64,000 nt of DNA from Gracilaria domingensis. Its lineage: Eukaryota; Rhodophyta; Florideophyceae; Gracilariales; Gracilariaceae. How positions within the stretch are numbered: position 1 is the stretch's first letter; each line of letters starts with the position of its first letter. Shown here one piece after another: positions 18,003-27,351 of this stretch. Both the position numbers and the translations under genes were made by a program. A model generated the notes under the pieces. That model was not told where the DNA came from, did not search any database, and saw only the letters and a list, made by a program, of their open reading frames with translations. The stretch spans positions 120,448 through 184,447 of the forward strand of contig VCMS01000078.1 of assembly GCA_022539475.1 (NCBI GenBank). Direction: 5' to 3'.

Positions 18003-19727
18003 TCACCGATTTGACTTTCTTCGCGAGTTGAAGTTTTGTAGGGCGTCTTTGCAATTCTTCAAAGACGAGGTAGGCAGCCAAATTGCATCATCTGGATCAT
18101 CTCCAGTAAACCGGACAAGATAGTGCAGGCGGCGACCAAACCTTTTCTTGTCCAAGATTTGAGATACCTCTTGCTCAACTTCACCATCATTGTTCATAAC
18201 AACATCCAGAGGTCCTCTGTTGTCATGATGATACATCCTTAGCTTTGAAACATGAATTACATCGTGCGCTCGCTTCATTGTTGCAGGAAGTTCGATGCGA
18301 TAGGTTACAGGACCGAGAGCTTCCAGCACGCGAAAGGGTCCCACATAACGAGCTTGCCACTTTTTCGGGAGTGTAGCACGGCGAACCAAAGAAAACGCAT
18401 CTGATCGAAGGAGCACAAGGTCTCTTATGGAGAACGAAGCGTCGGTTCTGCGTTGATCTGCGTAAAACTTCTGGTTTGCCAAAGCCTTGGCGATATGATC
18501 TATAGCAAGCGCACGCAGTGCCTTTCTACGCTCAACAAAGTCCAAGGCTTCTTGTGAACGAATGTCGCAATGCTCCAGCTCTCGTGTGACGGGTGTGTGT
18601 GGGATGTATCCTAGCTCCACTTCGAAGGGGGCAAGTTCGGTTGAGCTGTGTCGCGAGGAGTTGTATTCAAATTCTATAGTTGGCAAAGCTGAATCCCATT
18701 CTTTCGGAGACTTCTGTACGATTACACGAAGCATGTTCGATACGGTGCGAATCATGTTCTCGGACTGTCCGTCCGTCTGCGGATGCGCGGTTGTGGAGGT
18801 ATTACAGCGTACGTTCAGGAGCTGTACCAGTGATTGCCAGAACTTTGACGTAACCTTCGGGTCGCGGTCGCTGACGAGAGTGTGCGGGACTCCATGCTTC
18901 GAGAAGAGGCTGCTTTCGAAAAGATGCAAGGTTTGTTTGGCAGTGGCAGTCTTTTTCGTCGGAATAAAGAGTCCTTGCTTCGATAATTTGTCTACAAGAA
19001 CCAGAATCGCGTCGAAACCTGAAGTAGTGGTGGGAACCTCTGTGATAAAATCGAAGGTTACGATCTCCCAGCATCTGTTTGGAATCGGGAGTGGCTGTAG
19101 TAATCCCTGTGAAAGATTTCGAGACGTCTTGTTGGACTGACAGTCGCGACAGCTGCGCACATGCTTCAGAAAGTCTTGATACATGCGTGGCCAGAGCACA
19201 TATCTGTGTGCAGAAGAGTATGACTTGTCAGCTCCAATATGTCCTACACCATGAAAATAATCCATCACAGTTCGGCGAAGGTTCTCTGAGGGGATGTATA
19301 ATCGAAATGATCCCGATCCAGTCCAAAACAGCATCTCATTTGAAACCGCGTAGTTCCGTATCTTCCGTTTGATATCTGGCGTGGCGTCGTAGGATGGATC
19401 AGTGAGGGCGCGAAGCAGTTCGGTTGCCAAGGAATCTGTGCTGTAAGCCTGTCGTATAGAATCACGTATTCCAGGGAGAACAACACTTAGGGAATGGAGT
19501 CGAGGTAGTGTATGGTCGGGCCTACGGCTGAGTGCGTCTGGCACGACATTCTTTCGGCCTGAGATGTGTTCGATATCGAAAGAATATTCTTGGATCTCGT
19601 CCAACCAACGGCATTGCCGGCCCGTTAGTTTAGGTTTGGTGTTCAAATATCGAATCGGGTCGTGATCTGTGCGTAAGGTAAAGTGTCTTCCTCGGAGATA
19701 GGGAGACCACGTGCGAAGAGCGATCAT
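18003..19727 (-). CDS. Element F Pol C-terminal part: RNase H, integrase, chromodomain
   Basis: Begins in RNase H (TLRTDHDPIRYLNTK, ALSRRPD). Integrase follows with an HHCC zinc site (HGVGHIGADKSY, CRDCQ), catalytic D, D, E (TFDFITEV, SDRDPKVTSKF, GQSENMIRTV) and a GPF-type module (QARYVGPFRV). The last 55 residues form a chromodomain (EVEQEVSQILDKKRF, YLVRFTGDDPDDAIWLP), fused as in typical chromoviruses. The nominal start is not real; the frame is cut from protease-RT by the 76-bp duplication at 19892-20043. Confidence 0.92.
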   Translation of the reverse strand: MIALRTWSPYLRGRHFTLRTDHDPIRYLNTKPKLTGRQCRWLDEIQEYSFDIEHISGRKNVVPDALSRRPDHTLPRLHSLSVVLPGIRDSIRQAYSTDSLATELLRALTDPSYDATPDIKRKIRNYAVSNEMLFWTGSGSFRLYIPSENLRRTVMDYFHGVGHIGADKSYSSAHRYVLWPRMYQDFLKHVRSCRDCQSNKTSRNLSQGLLQPLPIPNRCWEIVTFDFITEVPTTTSGFDAILVLVDKLSKQGLFIPTKKTATAKQTLHLFESSLFSKHGVPHTLVSDRDPKVTSKFWQSLVQLLNVRCNTSTTAHPQTDGQSENMIRTVSNMLRVIVQKSPKEWDSALPTIEFEYNSSRHSSTELAPFEVELGYIPHTPVTRELEHCDIRSQEALDFVERRKALRALAIDHIAKALANQKFYADQRRTDASFSIRDLVLLRSDAFSLVRRATLPKKWQARYVGPFRVLEALGPVTYRIELPATMKRAHDVIHVSKLRMYHHDNRGPLDVVMNNDGEVEQEVSQILDKKRFGRRLHYLVRFTGDDPDDAIWLPTSSLKNCKDALQNFNSRRKSNR

Positions 19728-19891
19728 AACTGCAAATAATTCCTGATCACCGGTGTCCCATCCCGACTCTGTTTTGGAGAGACGATGAGAAAGATAGGCA
19801 ATTGGGTGGTCGTCCTGCGATAAGGTGGCGCCTACTGCGTGTTGTGAGGCGTCAGTGGTCAGAACGAGGGGTTTGTTCGGGTCTATGTGGG

Positions 19892-20043
19892 CCAGAACCG
19901 GAGCGGAGGTTAGGGCTTTCTTGATATCGTTAAAGGCGACATCTTGTGCCTTTGTCCATTGAAAATCCCAGAACCGGAGCGGAGGTTAGGGCTTTCTTGA
20001 TATCGTTCAAGGCGACATCTTGTGCCTTTGTCCATTGAAAATC
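19892..20043. repeat. 76-bp tandem duplication inside element F pol
   Basis: Copies 19892-19967 and 19968-20043 match except for one base (GTTAAAGG versus GTTCAAGG). Since 76 is not a multiple of three, the duplication shifts the reading frame between RT and RNase H and probably inactivates this copy. Confidence 0.9.
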
Positions 20044-21657
20044 TCGAGTACGTAGTAGATCCGTCAGAGGGCGCAGGATATTCGCGTAACCCTTAATGAA
20101 TCTGCGGTAGAAGTTTGTGAGGCCCACAAACTGTTGCATATGACGTATGGTGGTGGGTGTCGGCCATTCGCGGATGGAGGAGGTTAATCGATCCTGAGTG
20201 GAGACGCCTTGATCAGAGACGTGGAAGCCAAGAAAGTCAACCTCTTTGACACCGAAAGAGCACTTGCTTAGCTTTGCATACAGTTGGTGTTCACGGAGTG
20301 CAGCAAAGACTCGTCGAAGGTGTTGTTTGTGCTCTTCAATTGTCTTACTGTAGACCAGAATGTCATCGATGTACAGAACAAGACATTCTCCGTTTAGGTC
20401 TTTCAAGACGGAAGCAATCAGTCTCGAGAATGCTGCGGGTGCATTCGTCAGTCCGAAGCACAGCACCTTCCATTCGAACGAACCAAACCGCGTTCGAATA
20501 GCGGTCTTGTGACAATCTTCATCGCGAATTCTCATCTGGTGATACGCTCCGACAAGATCGATTTGTGAGAAGATCTTGGCTCCAGAAACCTGGTCGAGCG
20601 CTTCGTCAATTAACGGCAATGGTGTCGAGTCAGGTATGGTTATCCTGTTCAAAGCGCGGTAGTCGCAGACCATGCGCAACTGACCAGATTTCTTCTTGAC
20701 AAAGAAAACAGGTGCGCCGAATGGCGAAGAAGAGGGCCGGATGAGACCCTTGCGAAGCAGTTCGTCGAGAGTGTTGCGAAGAAGCTGGAGTTCTTCGTTA
20801 GACAGTCGAATTACAGGCCGAACCGGCGGTGGTTGATCCTGCTTAAGGTTGATTTCGAAATCATGTTCCCGTCGCGGCGGGAGTTCATATGGGAGCTCTT
20901 CTTTGAATACATCCTTGTATTCGTCGACAATGGTTGCCACATCCGGATGGCACTCGACAGCGGTCGAGGGTTGCTGCAAGCGTACACCGAAGAGTTCACA
21001 CGACCGTTTCTTGACGATCTTGCGAAGGCTTTTAAACGAAATGGGTTTCACTACGGCGGGTTTCTTGCGAGTGGAAGCAGGGGTCCGATATCGAGAGTAC
21101 ACTGTGAAGTGAGAGCCATCAGCGCGCTTGATGGTCATCTCGTGAGTCGTCCAATCGATGTCGGGGTTCAACATGCCCAGCCACTCTCTACCAACGGTGA
21201 TAAGCGGTACTCCTTCGTGATCCTTATGCATGGCGATTGCAAAGATCGTAACTGTCGCTGAAGTGTCATGGAGGTCGACTGTTGCTCTAGTTTCGTGACT
21301 GATGGGTACCAGGCTATGATCACCAAGCTGTGCTGAGGTACAGTTGGTTGTCCGAAGCGTAAGTCCACAGCGTCGTGCTGCGTCGGGCGACATGAAGGCG
21401 TGCGAAGCACCAGGGTCCAAGTGGAAGGCAACTTTCGTGCCATTGATGCTTGCGTGGTAGATCAAGTCGTCCGATGGGTCCACGTTCAGTGCCGATAGGC
21501 GTGGGAGAGGGACAACGCGGGGATCTCGAGCCGCACGGGCGTGCGGCGGTCTTAGTTTTTTGCGTTCTTGAGCGGGCGTTGCGCCGAGGCTGACGCAACT
21601 GTTGCTCGACAAGGATGTTTCGGATCGCTCCAAGGCTTTTTGCCACATTTCATACAA
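19930..21657 (-). CDS. Element F protease and reverse transcriptase
   Basis: Enters from gag by a -1 shift at 21555-21561. The protease motif reads LDPGASHAFM; Pro sits where Ser or Thr is usual after the catalytic Asp, which may be damage. RT is intact in its motifs: VCDYRALN, FSQIDLVGAYHQ, LCFGLTNAPAAF, YIDDILVYS, LGFHV. The last residues after the duplication are out of frame. The upstream part overlaps gag by about 105 nt. Confidence 0.9.
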   Translation of the reverse strand: MYEMWQKALERSETSLSSNSCVSLGATPAQERKKLRPPHARAARDPRVVPLPRLSALNVDPSDDLIYHASINGTKVAFHLDPGASHAFMSPDAARRCGLTLRTTNCTSAQLGDHSLVPISHETRATVDLHDTSATVTIFAIAMHKDHEGVPLITVGREWLGMLNPDIDWTTHEMTIKRADGSHFTVYSRYRTPASTRKKPAVVKPISFKSLRKIVKKRSCELFGVRLQQPSTAVECHPDVATIVDEYKDVFKEELPYELPPRREHDFEINLKQDQPPPVRPVIRLSNEELQLLRNTLDELLRKGLIRPSSSPFGAPVFFVKKKSGQLRMVCDYRALNRITIPDSTPLPLIDEALDQVSGAKIFSQIDLVGAYHQMRIRDEDCHKTAIRTRFGSFEWKVLCFGLTNAPAAFSRLIASVLKDLNGECLVLYIDDILVYSKTIEEHKQHLRRVFAALREHQLYAKLSKCSFGVKEVDFLGFHVSDQGVSTQDRLTSSIREWPTPTTIRHMQQFVGLTNFYRRFIKGYANILRPLTDLLRTRDFQWTKAQDVALNDIKKALTSAPVLGFSMDKGTRCRL

Positions 21658-22838
21658 CGATCATGACTCCGGTACTTATCAAGCTCCGAACGGTTTTGGA
21701 AGTCAGCTGGGCCCCAGGTGTCTGCCTCAGGGTCTTTGCGGATCACACTGGCGTCAAGTGGCTTTGATGTGTTGCGGGATGATCGTTGCGAGCGCCAAGG
21801 GGGGTCCGAACCATTGCTTTTACCGCGTTTCGATGACTGCGACTGCGCCTGCTTTGGAGTTTCCTCCCAATGTTCCGAAATTTGGATGGTGCGCACATAG
21901 TTGAAGAATTCCGCCATAGAGCTGGGCTGACCGGCGGGGAACTTTTCGGACAGCTTCTTCTTGAACAATGTTGGAAGGCTCAACTGGAAAAACGTGAATG
22001 CTTCACGAAGGGGTGTGTCACAAATGTCAATCAATTCTCGGAACTTGGTGATGTGCGGTTCGAGCTTTCCGGACATGCGCAGTCGAATGAGTGACACCCG
22101 GGCGTTGGCGATCTCATTTGCAGGTACAAACTCTTCAAGCATTGCAGCCTGTAGTTCTTCCAACGTATAGAAGTACTGACCAGCAAGTACGATGGGATTG
22201 TACCAAAGATCTGCATTGTCACGTAGCAGACACACGGCGATGTCTACCTCTTCTCTTGCGGTGAGTTCTCGACACAGATTGGTCACTTTCCGTATGCTGG
22301 ATATGAACGAGCGAACCTTGGTCGATGTTCTTTCGTGGTCCCGTCCGTAAAATAGGGAAAAGTTTGAAGACTTCAACACCTGTAGGGGGGACTGCGAAGA
22401 CTTGTCCATTGATCGTGTTGGAGTTTCCTGTCGCTCGAGCGATGTGGGAACTAAGGAATGTGTTCTTTCCGAACATGGTTGAGGTTGGGCTATTTGCTTC
22501 TGCGCTTCGAAGGTTGCGCGAAGGGAGGCCATTTGCTCGGTAAGTGCTGCAATAGAGGCTTGTTGCGATGATAGAAGTTCCAGTAAAACAGGATCTGTGC
22601 TGTGTTCTGCGCGAGTGCTTGTGGTTCCATCACGCAGCGATGCATTCCGTTCCACACCGTTGCGGCGGGAGCTCTGCTCAATTGGTAGAACTGTTGAATT
22701 AACTGCAGATGACGCGGCATCGTGCGCACGCGGGCGCTCTACTCGAGCACTTGATAGTTCTTGACTTCGGGACCGTGTCCGAGGGCCTTCGTTCGGTTTT
22801 GAGCCAGAGTTCGCCAGGGCGTCGGAGGCAAGGGGCAT
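21552..22838 (-). CDS. gag: Element F Gag
   Basis: 428 residues from the ATG at 22838 (MPLASDALANSG); the frame is open farther upstream into the leader but without need. Ser/Arg-rich N-terminus, a short coiled-coil-like stretch (LLELLSSQQASIAALTEQ), a retrotransposon capsid core (FYGRDHERTSTKVRSFI, ELQAAMLEEFVP) and a non-standard zinc-knuckle-like C-terminus (CMKCGKKPWSDPKHPC) with wide Cys-His spacing. Ends at the frameshift heptamer. Confidence 0.88.
   Translation of the reverse strand: MPLASDALANSGSKPNEGPRTRSRSQELSSARVERPRAHDAASSAVNSTVLPIEQSSRRNGVERNASLRDGTTSTRAEHSTDPVLLELLSSQQASIAALTEQMASLRATFEAQKQIAQPQPCSERTHSLVPTSLERQETPTRSMDKSSQSPLQVLKSSNFSLFYGRDHERTSTKVRSFISSIRKVTNLCRELTAREEVDIAVCLLRDNADLWYNPIVLAGQYFYTLEELQAAMLEEFVPANEIANARVSLIRLRMSGKLEPHITKFRELIDICDTPLREAFTFFQLSLPTLFKKKLSEKFPAGQPSSMAEFFNYVRTIQISEHWEETPKQAQSQSSKRGKSNGSDPPWRSQRSSRNTSKPLDASVIRKDPEADTWGPADFQNRSELDKYRSHDRCMKCGKKPWSDPKHPCRATVASASAQRPLKNAKN
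21555..21561 (-). promoter_or_regulatory. Canonical -1 frameshift heptamer in element F
   Basis: A-AAA-AAC lies directly before the gag stop TAA (21554-21552). Slippage places ribosomes in the pol frame, which reads KKLRPPHAR into protease. This matches the classical X-XXY-YYZ rule. Confidence 0.75.
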
Positions 22839-22879
22839 CGTGGACGTACTGTTGTTGGGCCTTTTCCCGGCGGTGGGAA

Positions 22880-22897
22880 AGAAGAAAGATGCTACCA
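22880..22897 (-). promoter_or_regulatory. Element F primer-binding site
   Basis: Sense strand TGGTAGCATC begins two bases inside the 5' LTR. The first eight bases resemble the complement of a eukaryotic initiator tRNA-Met 3' end; the match fades after that. Confidence 0.5.
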
Positions 22898-22899
22898 AA

Positions 22900-23119
22900 T
22901 GTAATACGATAGACGATGGTCGTCGGTCTGGGTGGCTCGTGCGTGGAGTCTGGCCGAGCTCTGCCAGATCCGTAGCACCAAGCATTTATGTAGCAAAACT
23001 ATCTAGTCATAAAGCTAACGTTATATCGCGAACGTAACTATACGTGCTAACAACTCTTGGGTAGTACTGTAACGTTAGCGCTAACAACGTTCAACAGCTA
23101 CAGTCAACGTTCTATTACA
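22900..23119 (-). repeat. Element F 5' LTR
   Basis: 220-bp partner of 17758-17977. Confidence 0.92.
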
Positions 23120-23124
23120 CTTCC
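23120..23124. repeat. Target-site duplication of element F (right)
   Basis: CTTCC, identical to 17753-17757. Confidence 0.9.
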
Positions 23125-25084
23125 AATCCAGTTCGCCCCACGTACCCGAGTTGAGTGCAAGCATTTCGGTCACAGAATGTAATCTCTGTGGAAAACAATC
23201 TCACTCGAGATGTCGTGAACACTGGAACCTTTCCCAAACATACCGCTAACAGCTCGTTGAACAGCGCGAACAGCCACGTCACGCAGAACGTAATGGCGTG
23301 AATGCGAACGTCATGAAAATGACAGGCGTGTAGCATCAGCTTGATGAAATCAGAAAACAATATGGCATGTCCATCTGTGATCATATAACTAAGGTTTGGT
23401 GGCTTTTTAGTTCGCAATACGCACAGGACAGCTTCACAAGCGTTTTAAATGTGACATGTGCTTTTTAAGAATAGATTTTCGAGGAACGAAGAAGCGGATT
23501 TATTTGAACGGGAGTGAGCGGAAGGATGATCTAATCAGCGATGACTTGGAATATCTGCATGCACTGGATTTATCACCGCTTCGCCGCCGTCGCTCGGCGT
23601 CGTCGTCTTCGATCGCGTCTTGCTTCGCTCTGGCATTGCGCGATCGACGGCGACGGATCTCTCTTTTCAATTTCCCTTCCCACCCGTCCCTGGGAGCAGT
23701 GCTGTCCTGGTCGGACACACTGAACGCGCATGGTCGTGCCGTGCGGTGTAGCAGAGCATGATGGGTCGTGCCCGCTCTGTGTCTCCCACCTTACCAAAAC
23801 TTAAAGATCTTCCGAGAGCGCTACGATAGTGATGAATAACTGACCATTTCTCACAAGCAGTAACGAGTGACAGCGTGAGAGTTGCGATACCAGGATTTGT
23901 CGAAGCGGATCTTGTAACATCCCTCATAGTAACCGCGTGCGCAGAACTGTACGGGGCGGTGAATTGTTCATGCGCGCGTCTCGTATTAGATCTTCCAGCT
24001 GTTGAGATGCACAAGCGCAGAACGAATACGTACTGGACGGAAATGAGATGGATTCGTCAGCAGATTCAATAAGCTCTTGTGTTGAACAGATATGCTTCGC
24101 TCGTATGTACGATGAATCGGGCGACACCGTTGACGCGACACGCGGCAAGAATGTTGCTTATGAGAGTCATCTGTACTGCGGCTTCATGCCGCGTCTGAAC
24201 GGGAGCTACACTGCAGATCACAAACGTGCACGTTCTAGTGATATGCATGACGTCCCTAACACAGTGAAAGGAACCGCGTACCACGCGACCGCCCAATCCT
24301 GTTAAAACAGACGCATTTGTTTCACTAGACGCCAGCGTAACGAGCCGATGATTGGCGTTCCCCATCCATGGAATGAGCTGAAGCGATAACGGAGAAGGTA
24401 CGAGCACCACTAAAGGCGTAAATGTCACAAAGGATTGAGGTACGTGAGATTGAGCCGACGAAATTGATCCCACCGCCATATTGCGTCGTCTATCTTGGCT
24501 CGCTCTGCTTGTTCATCTTCAACGCGCACATGGTACGAAGGTACATTCTTATACTGCGTGGCGCCGCTCAAGTCTACGAAGCTGTATTAATGAAAAAGAC
24601 GCTCATTACGTACGCACTTCAAGAATGAAGGTGTTCTGAGCCAGACTGTATTGCAAATGCACCCGTAACGGGTGCACGGGTGAACAGTTGACGTACAGGT
24701 TTAAATTTCTGGCTTAGTGCACTATGTGGTGGGGAGTCCAAACTTGAGACTGTGCCACGCCATGGCGCAGCGCTACGCCCCGTCACAGCGCAAACCTGCT
24801 AGTGCGATGCTGGTATCATACTAAGGAAGGTACTATCTTTAAACACGACTAATAAGACCCGAGAGGGCCCATTCAGCTATGCGAGACTTCCATTTGATGA
24901 AGCTTTGCCCATGCAGCGCGGTCGATAAGCCCATAATATACTCTAGTTTTAGCGATGCTAGTTGAAACTGGGGAATGGCAAGGCACTCTGGTCCAGTATT
25001 GCAACACCGATTGTGTACATACAAGCGTTACGCGGATCCGGGCGCATCCGTCATCTTTCACTACCCACAAGGCTGAACATTCCT
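23125..25084. other. Unassigned sequence between elements F and G
   Basis: About 2 kb with no ORF I can support. A near-perfect palindrome TGCACCCGT-A-ACGGGTGCA lies at 24658-24676. No RNA gene or transposon motif is recognised. Confidence 0.35.
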
Positions 25085-25089
25085 GTCTC
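25085..25089. repeat. Target-site duplication of element G (left)
   Basis: GTCTC before the left copia LTR; the same five bases follow the right LTR at 42286-42290. Confidence 0.8.
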
Positions 25090-25379
25090 TGTCATGGAAG
25101 GCAACTAACTTCTCCCGGGAAGCAAAAAGATCACAGAAGAATGTTCTAGAACACTCTAGAAATCTTTCGAACAACGTAGAAACAATTATGAATAGAAGTA
25201 TATGGCATGATCTAGAACCTTCTATAGACGACTTCCACACTTTGAGATGTAGAAATCATTCATGTTTGTAGAAGTATCTAGACCTAGATCTAAGTAGTAT
25301 AAAAGAGTAAAGCAGACTTCAAGCTCCTAACAATGGAGACCTCGAAGTCAGTCTTGTCAACTCAAAACAAATCTTAAAA
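25090..25379 (+). repeat. Element G 5' LTR
   Basis: 290 bp, TGTCATGG to CTTAAAA, matching 41996-42285. It contains a 10-bp phased series of TCTAGAA/TTCGAA sites near 25141-25185 and a TATA-like AGTATAAAAGAG near 25295. Confidence 0.85.
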
Positions 25380-25396
25380 GGTTATGGGCTTGTAGC
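25380..25396 (+). promoter_or_regulatory. Element G primer-binding site (tRNA anticodon-half type)
   Basis: GGTTATGGGCTTGTAGC begins at the LTR edge. It does not start with TGG. Its complement contains CCCATAACC, the anticodon region of initiator tRNA-Met. This matches the half-tRNA priming known for Drosophila copia. Confidence 0.65.
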
Positions 25397-25485
25397 CGCT
25401 ACCGGCGCTACGAAATCATCATACACGACATTCCTATTATCGCTCACATCTCATTCAATCAAATATAAACAGTTGCAACTACGAA

Positions 25486-26628
25486 ATGACTACATCGGAA
25501 TCGGAAAAAATTCGAATCGATCCACTTAAAGAAGGTCAAGATTATGCAATATGGAAAATAAGAGTGGAAGCAGCATGAAATTCAAAGGGAATCGGCGACG
25601 TATTGGAGAACGAGTTTTGCCCTTTATCAAATGAAGATGCCGCAGCAAAGTTTTTAGCAGCACAGAAAAAGGCTTCTGGAATAATAGCCATGGCTCTTTC
25701 AAATGAAGCTCTGCACGTAGTACGCAGTGACATTCAAAACCCATATGTTATGCTGCAAAATCTCGGGGAGCGATATGACTCTAAGACCGCCGCATCTCGA
25801 ATAGCGAAGATGACTGAACTTATCACATTACGATACTCAAGTACTAAACAGGATATGGGTAAGCATATAGACAAGATGAAAGGAATTCTGGAAAAGCTCG
25901 AAGCCATGGACACAAAGATTCGGAAGGAATTAGCGATTGCCATTCTAATCTCTTCCATAGACGCAAGTGAGCTGATACCTATCACTGCCGCACTGAAAAC
26001 CTTAACCGATGACAATGCTACTTGGGATACAGTCTCAGCCAGACTTATCGAAAAACGAAAATCTGTGAATGCCAAACACAAACGATTAGAGCGGGCACAT
26101 ACCGCGAAATCGTACTGTTACATCTGTAACAAAACAGGGCACAATACAGAACGTTGTTGGTTAAACCCGAAAAATCCCGACAAAAGGATAAACGAAGTTA
26201 AACCTGAGGGCACAGGCAGAGACAAAACCGTAAAAGACAGACACGAGGAGGATTCCTCACACGGAAAGAAGAAGGAAAATAAGATTCGTTCTGAAATGGC
26301 CCGAATCATGACTGCCAAAGTCGAAGAGGACAGAATTATGCTAGACTCAGGGAGCACATCACACATGACACCCTACGAAGATTTACTTCACGACGTGGAA
26401 AGCTGTTTGGTCTCTATCGCTCTGGGCGATGACTCGATCGTTCATGCTACCAAGCGAGGAACGAAAACAGTTGAATGGAGTGCCAATGGGGAGGAAAGAA
26501 AGGTGAATTTAAGCAATACCTTAAGCTCAGAAAGCCTAGCAATGAACTTGCTTTCTGTTCCTGCATTAACCGAGAAAGGTTTTTTTGTTCTATTCACAAA
26601 GAACAGGGCAATTATATTCGATGAATAA
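25486..26628 (+). pseudogene. Element G Gag and protease, with premature stop
   Basis: Starts at ATG 25486; TGA at 25576-25578 interrupts after 30 residues and the frame resumes at once. Copia-type Gag (UBN2-like region with RIAKMTELITLRYSS), zinc knuckle CYICNKTGHNTERC (CX2CX4HX4C), then protease motif MLDSGSTSHMTPY. Ends at TAA 26626-26628, which cuts the polyprotein before integrase. Confidence 0.88.
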
Positions 26629-27351
26629 GATAATTGCAGGCCTATTGAAGTAGCACCCAAGGATCAAGATGGTCTTTATTATACAAGCACAAGGAACAGT
26701 TGTTCTCTAACCTTCAAAAGAGAGCAAATCATGATGGAAAATCTGAAGCACTGGGACAGTGAGTTTGACTAAACGTCTGTGTATGGCACTAGAATGTCTG
26801 TACAAAGTGTTAGCTCATCGGATTCGGAACTAATAGACACCAATGATGATGAACAATTTAATCACTCAGATTCAGGCAGCTCTTTCTCTCTATCAGAAGA
26901 ACAGCCGGAGTCAGAACCTATTAACGCAACCCTGTATCTGACGGACTCTCACAAACAACTTGATACATACTCACTGCCCACGAATCACCAAAAAACGCAT
27001 CAAAATCCGAATGCAGCGCAAATTTGGCACAAACGTCTCGGACATGTTGGATCGGAGAGATCAGTCAAGCAACTTCTCGCTGAAGGTACATTACCTACGC
27101 CAAACTTTGGGGAAAGAACCTGTGCACCATGTGAGAAAGCGAAATACAAACGCTCTTATCGTGGAAGCCTGACAAATGCTACGAAACCCGGTGCACTACA
27201 TGCAGACGTGGTCGGACAAATTAAACCCGCTACGATAGAGGGATACAAATACTTCTGCACTGTTACGGATGAATTGACAAGATTTGTTTTCGCAAAGCCA
27301 ATCAAAGCAAAAGGAGATGCCTCTTTCGTCGTCAACCAGTTTATGATGTGA
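26629..27351 (+). pseudogene. Element G integrase, N-terminal part
   Basis: Same frame as gag. After another stop at 26770 the frame runs 26779-27351. It holds the GAG-pre-integrase zinc site (IWHKRLGHVG...CAPC) and the first catalytic Asp (LHADVVGQI). TGA at 27349-27351 interrupts the core. Confidence 0.88.

Larger units (their letters stand above)
17758..23119 (-). mobile_element. Element F: compact Ty3/gypsy chromovirus
   Basis: 5,362 bp on the minus strand with 220-bp LTRs (TGTAATA...TATTACA), PBS, gag, -1 frameshift site, protease-RT, RNase H-integrase with a fused C-terminal chromodomain, and PPT. The LTRs differ at only two places I can see (about 1%). A 76-bp tandem duplication breaks pol. 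It has the usual fused chromodomain, in contrast to A and B. Confidence 0.94.

Noticed and set aside
24658-24676. Palindrome TGCACCCGT-A-ACGGGTGCA as a terminator or operator
   Set aside because: Isolated, with no gene next to it; could be chance or a degraded repeat end.
25576-27351. Programmed stop-codon readthrough in copia element G
   Set aside because: Four stops of different types at unrelated places, with LTR divergence of 4-5% and a further frameshift, indicate decay.
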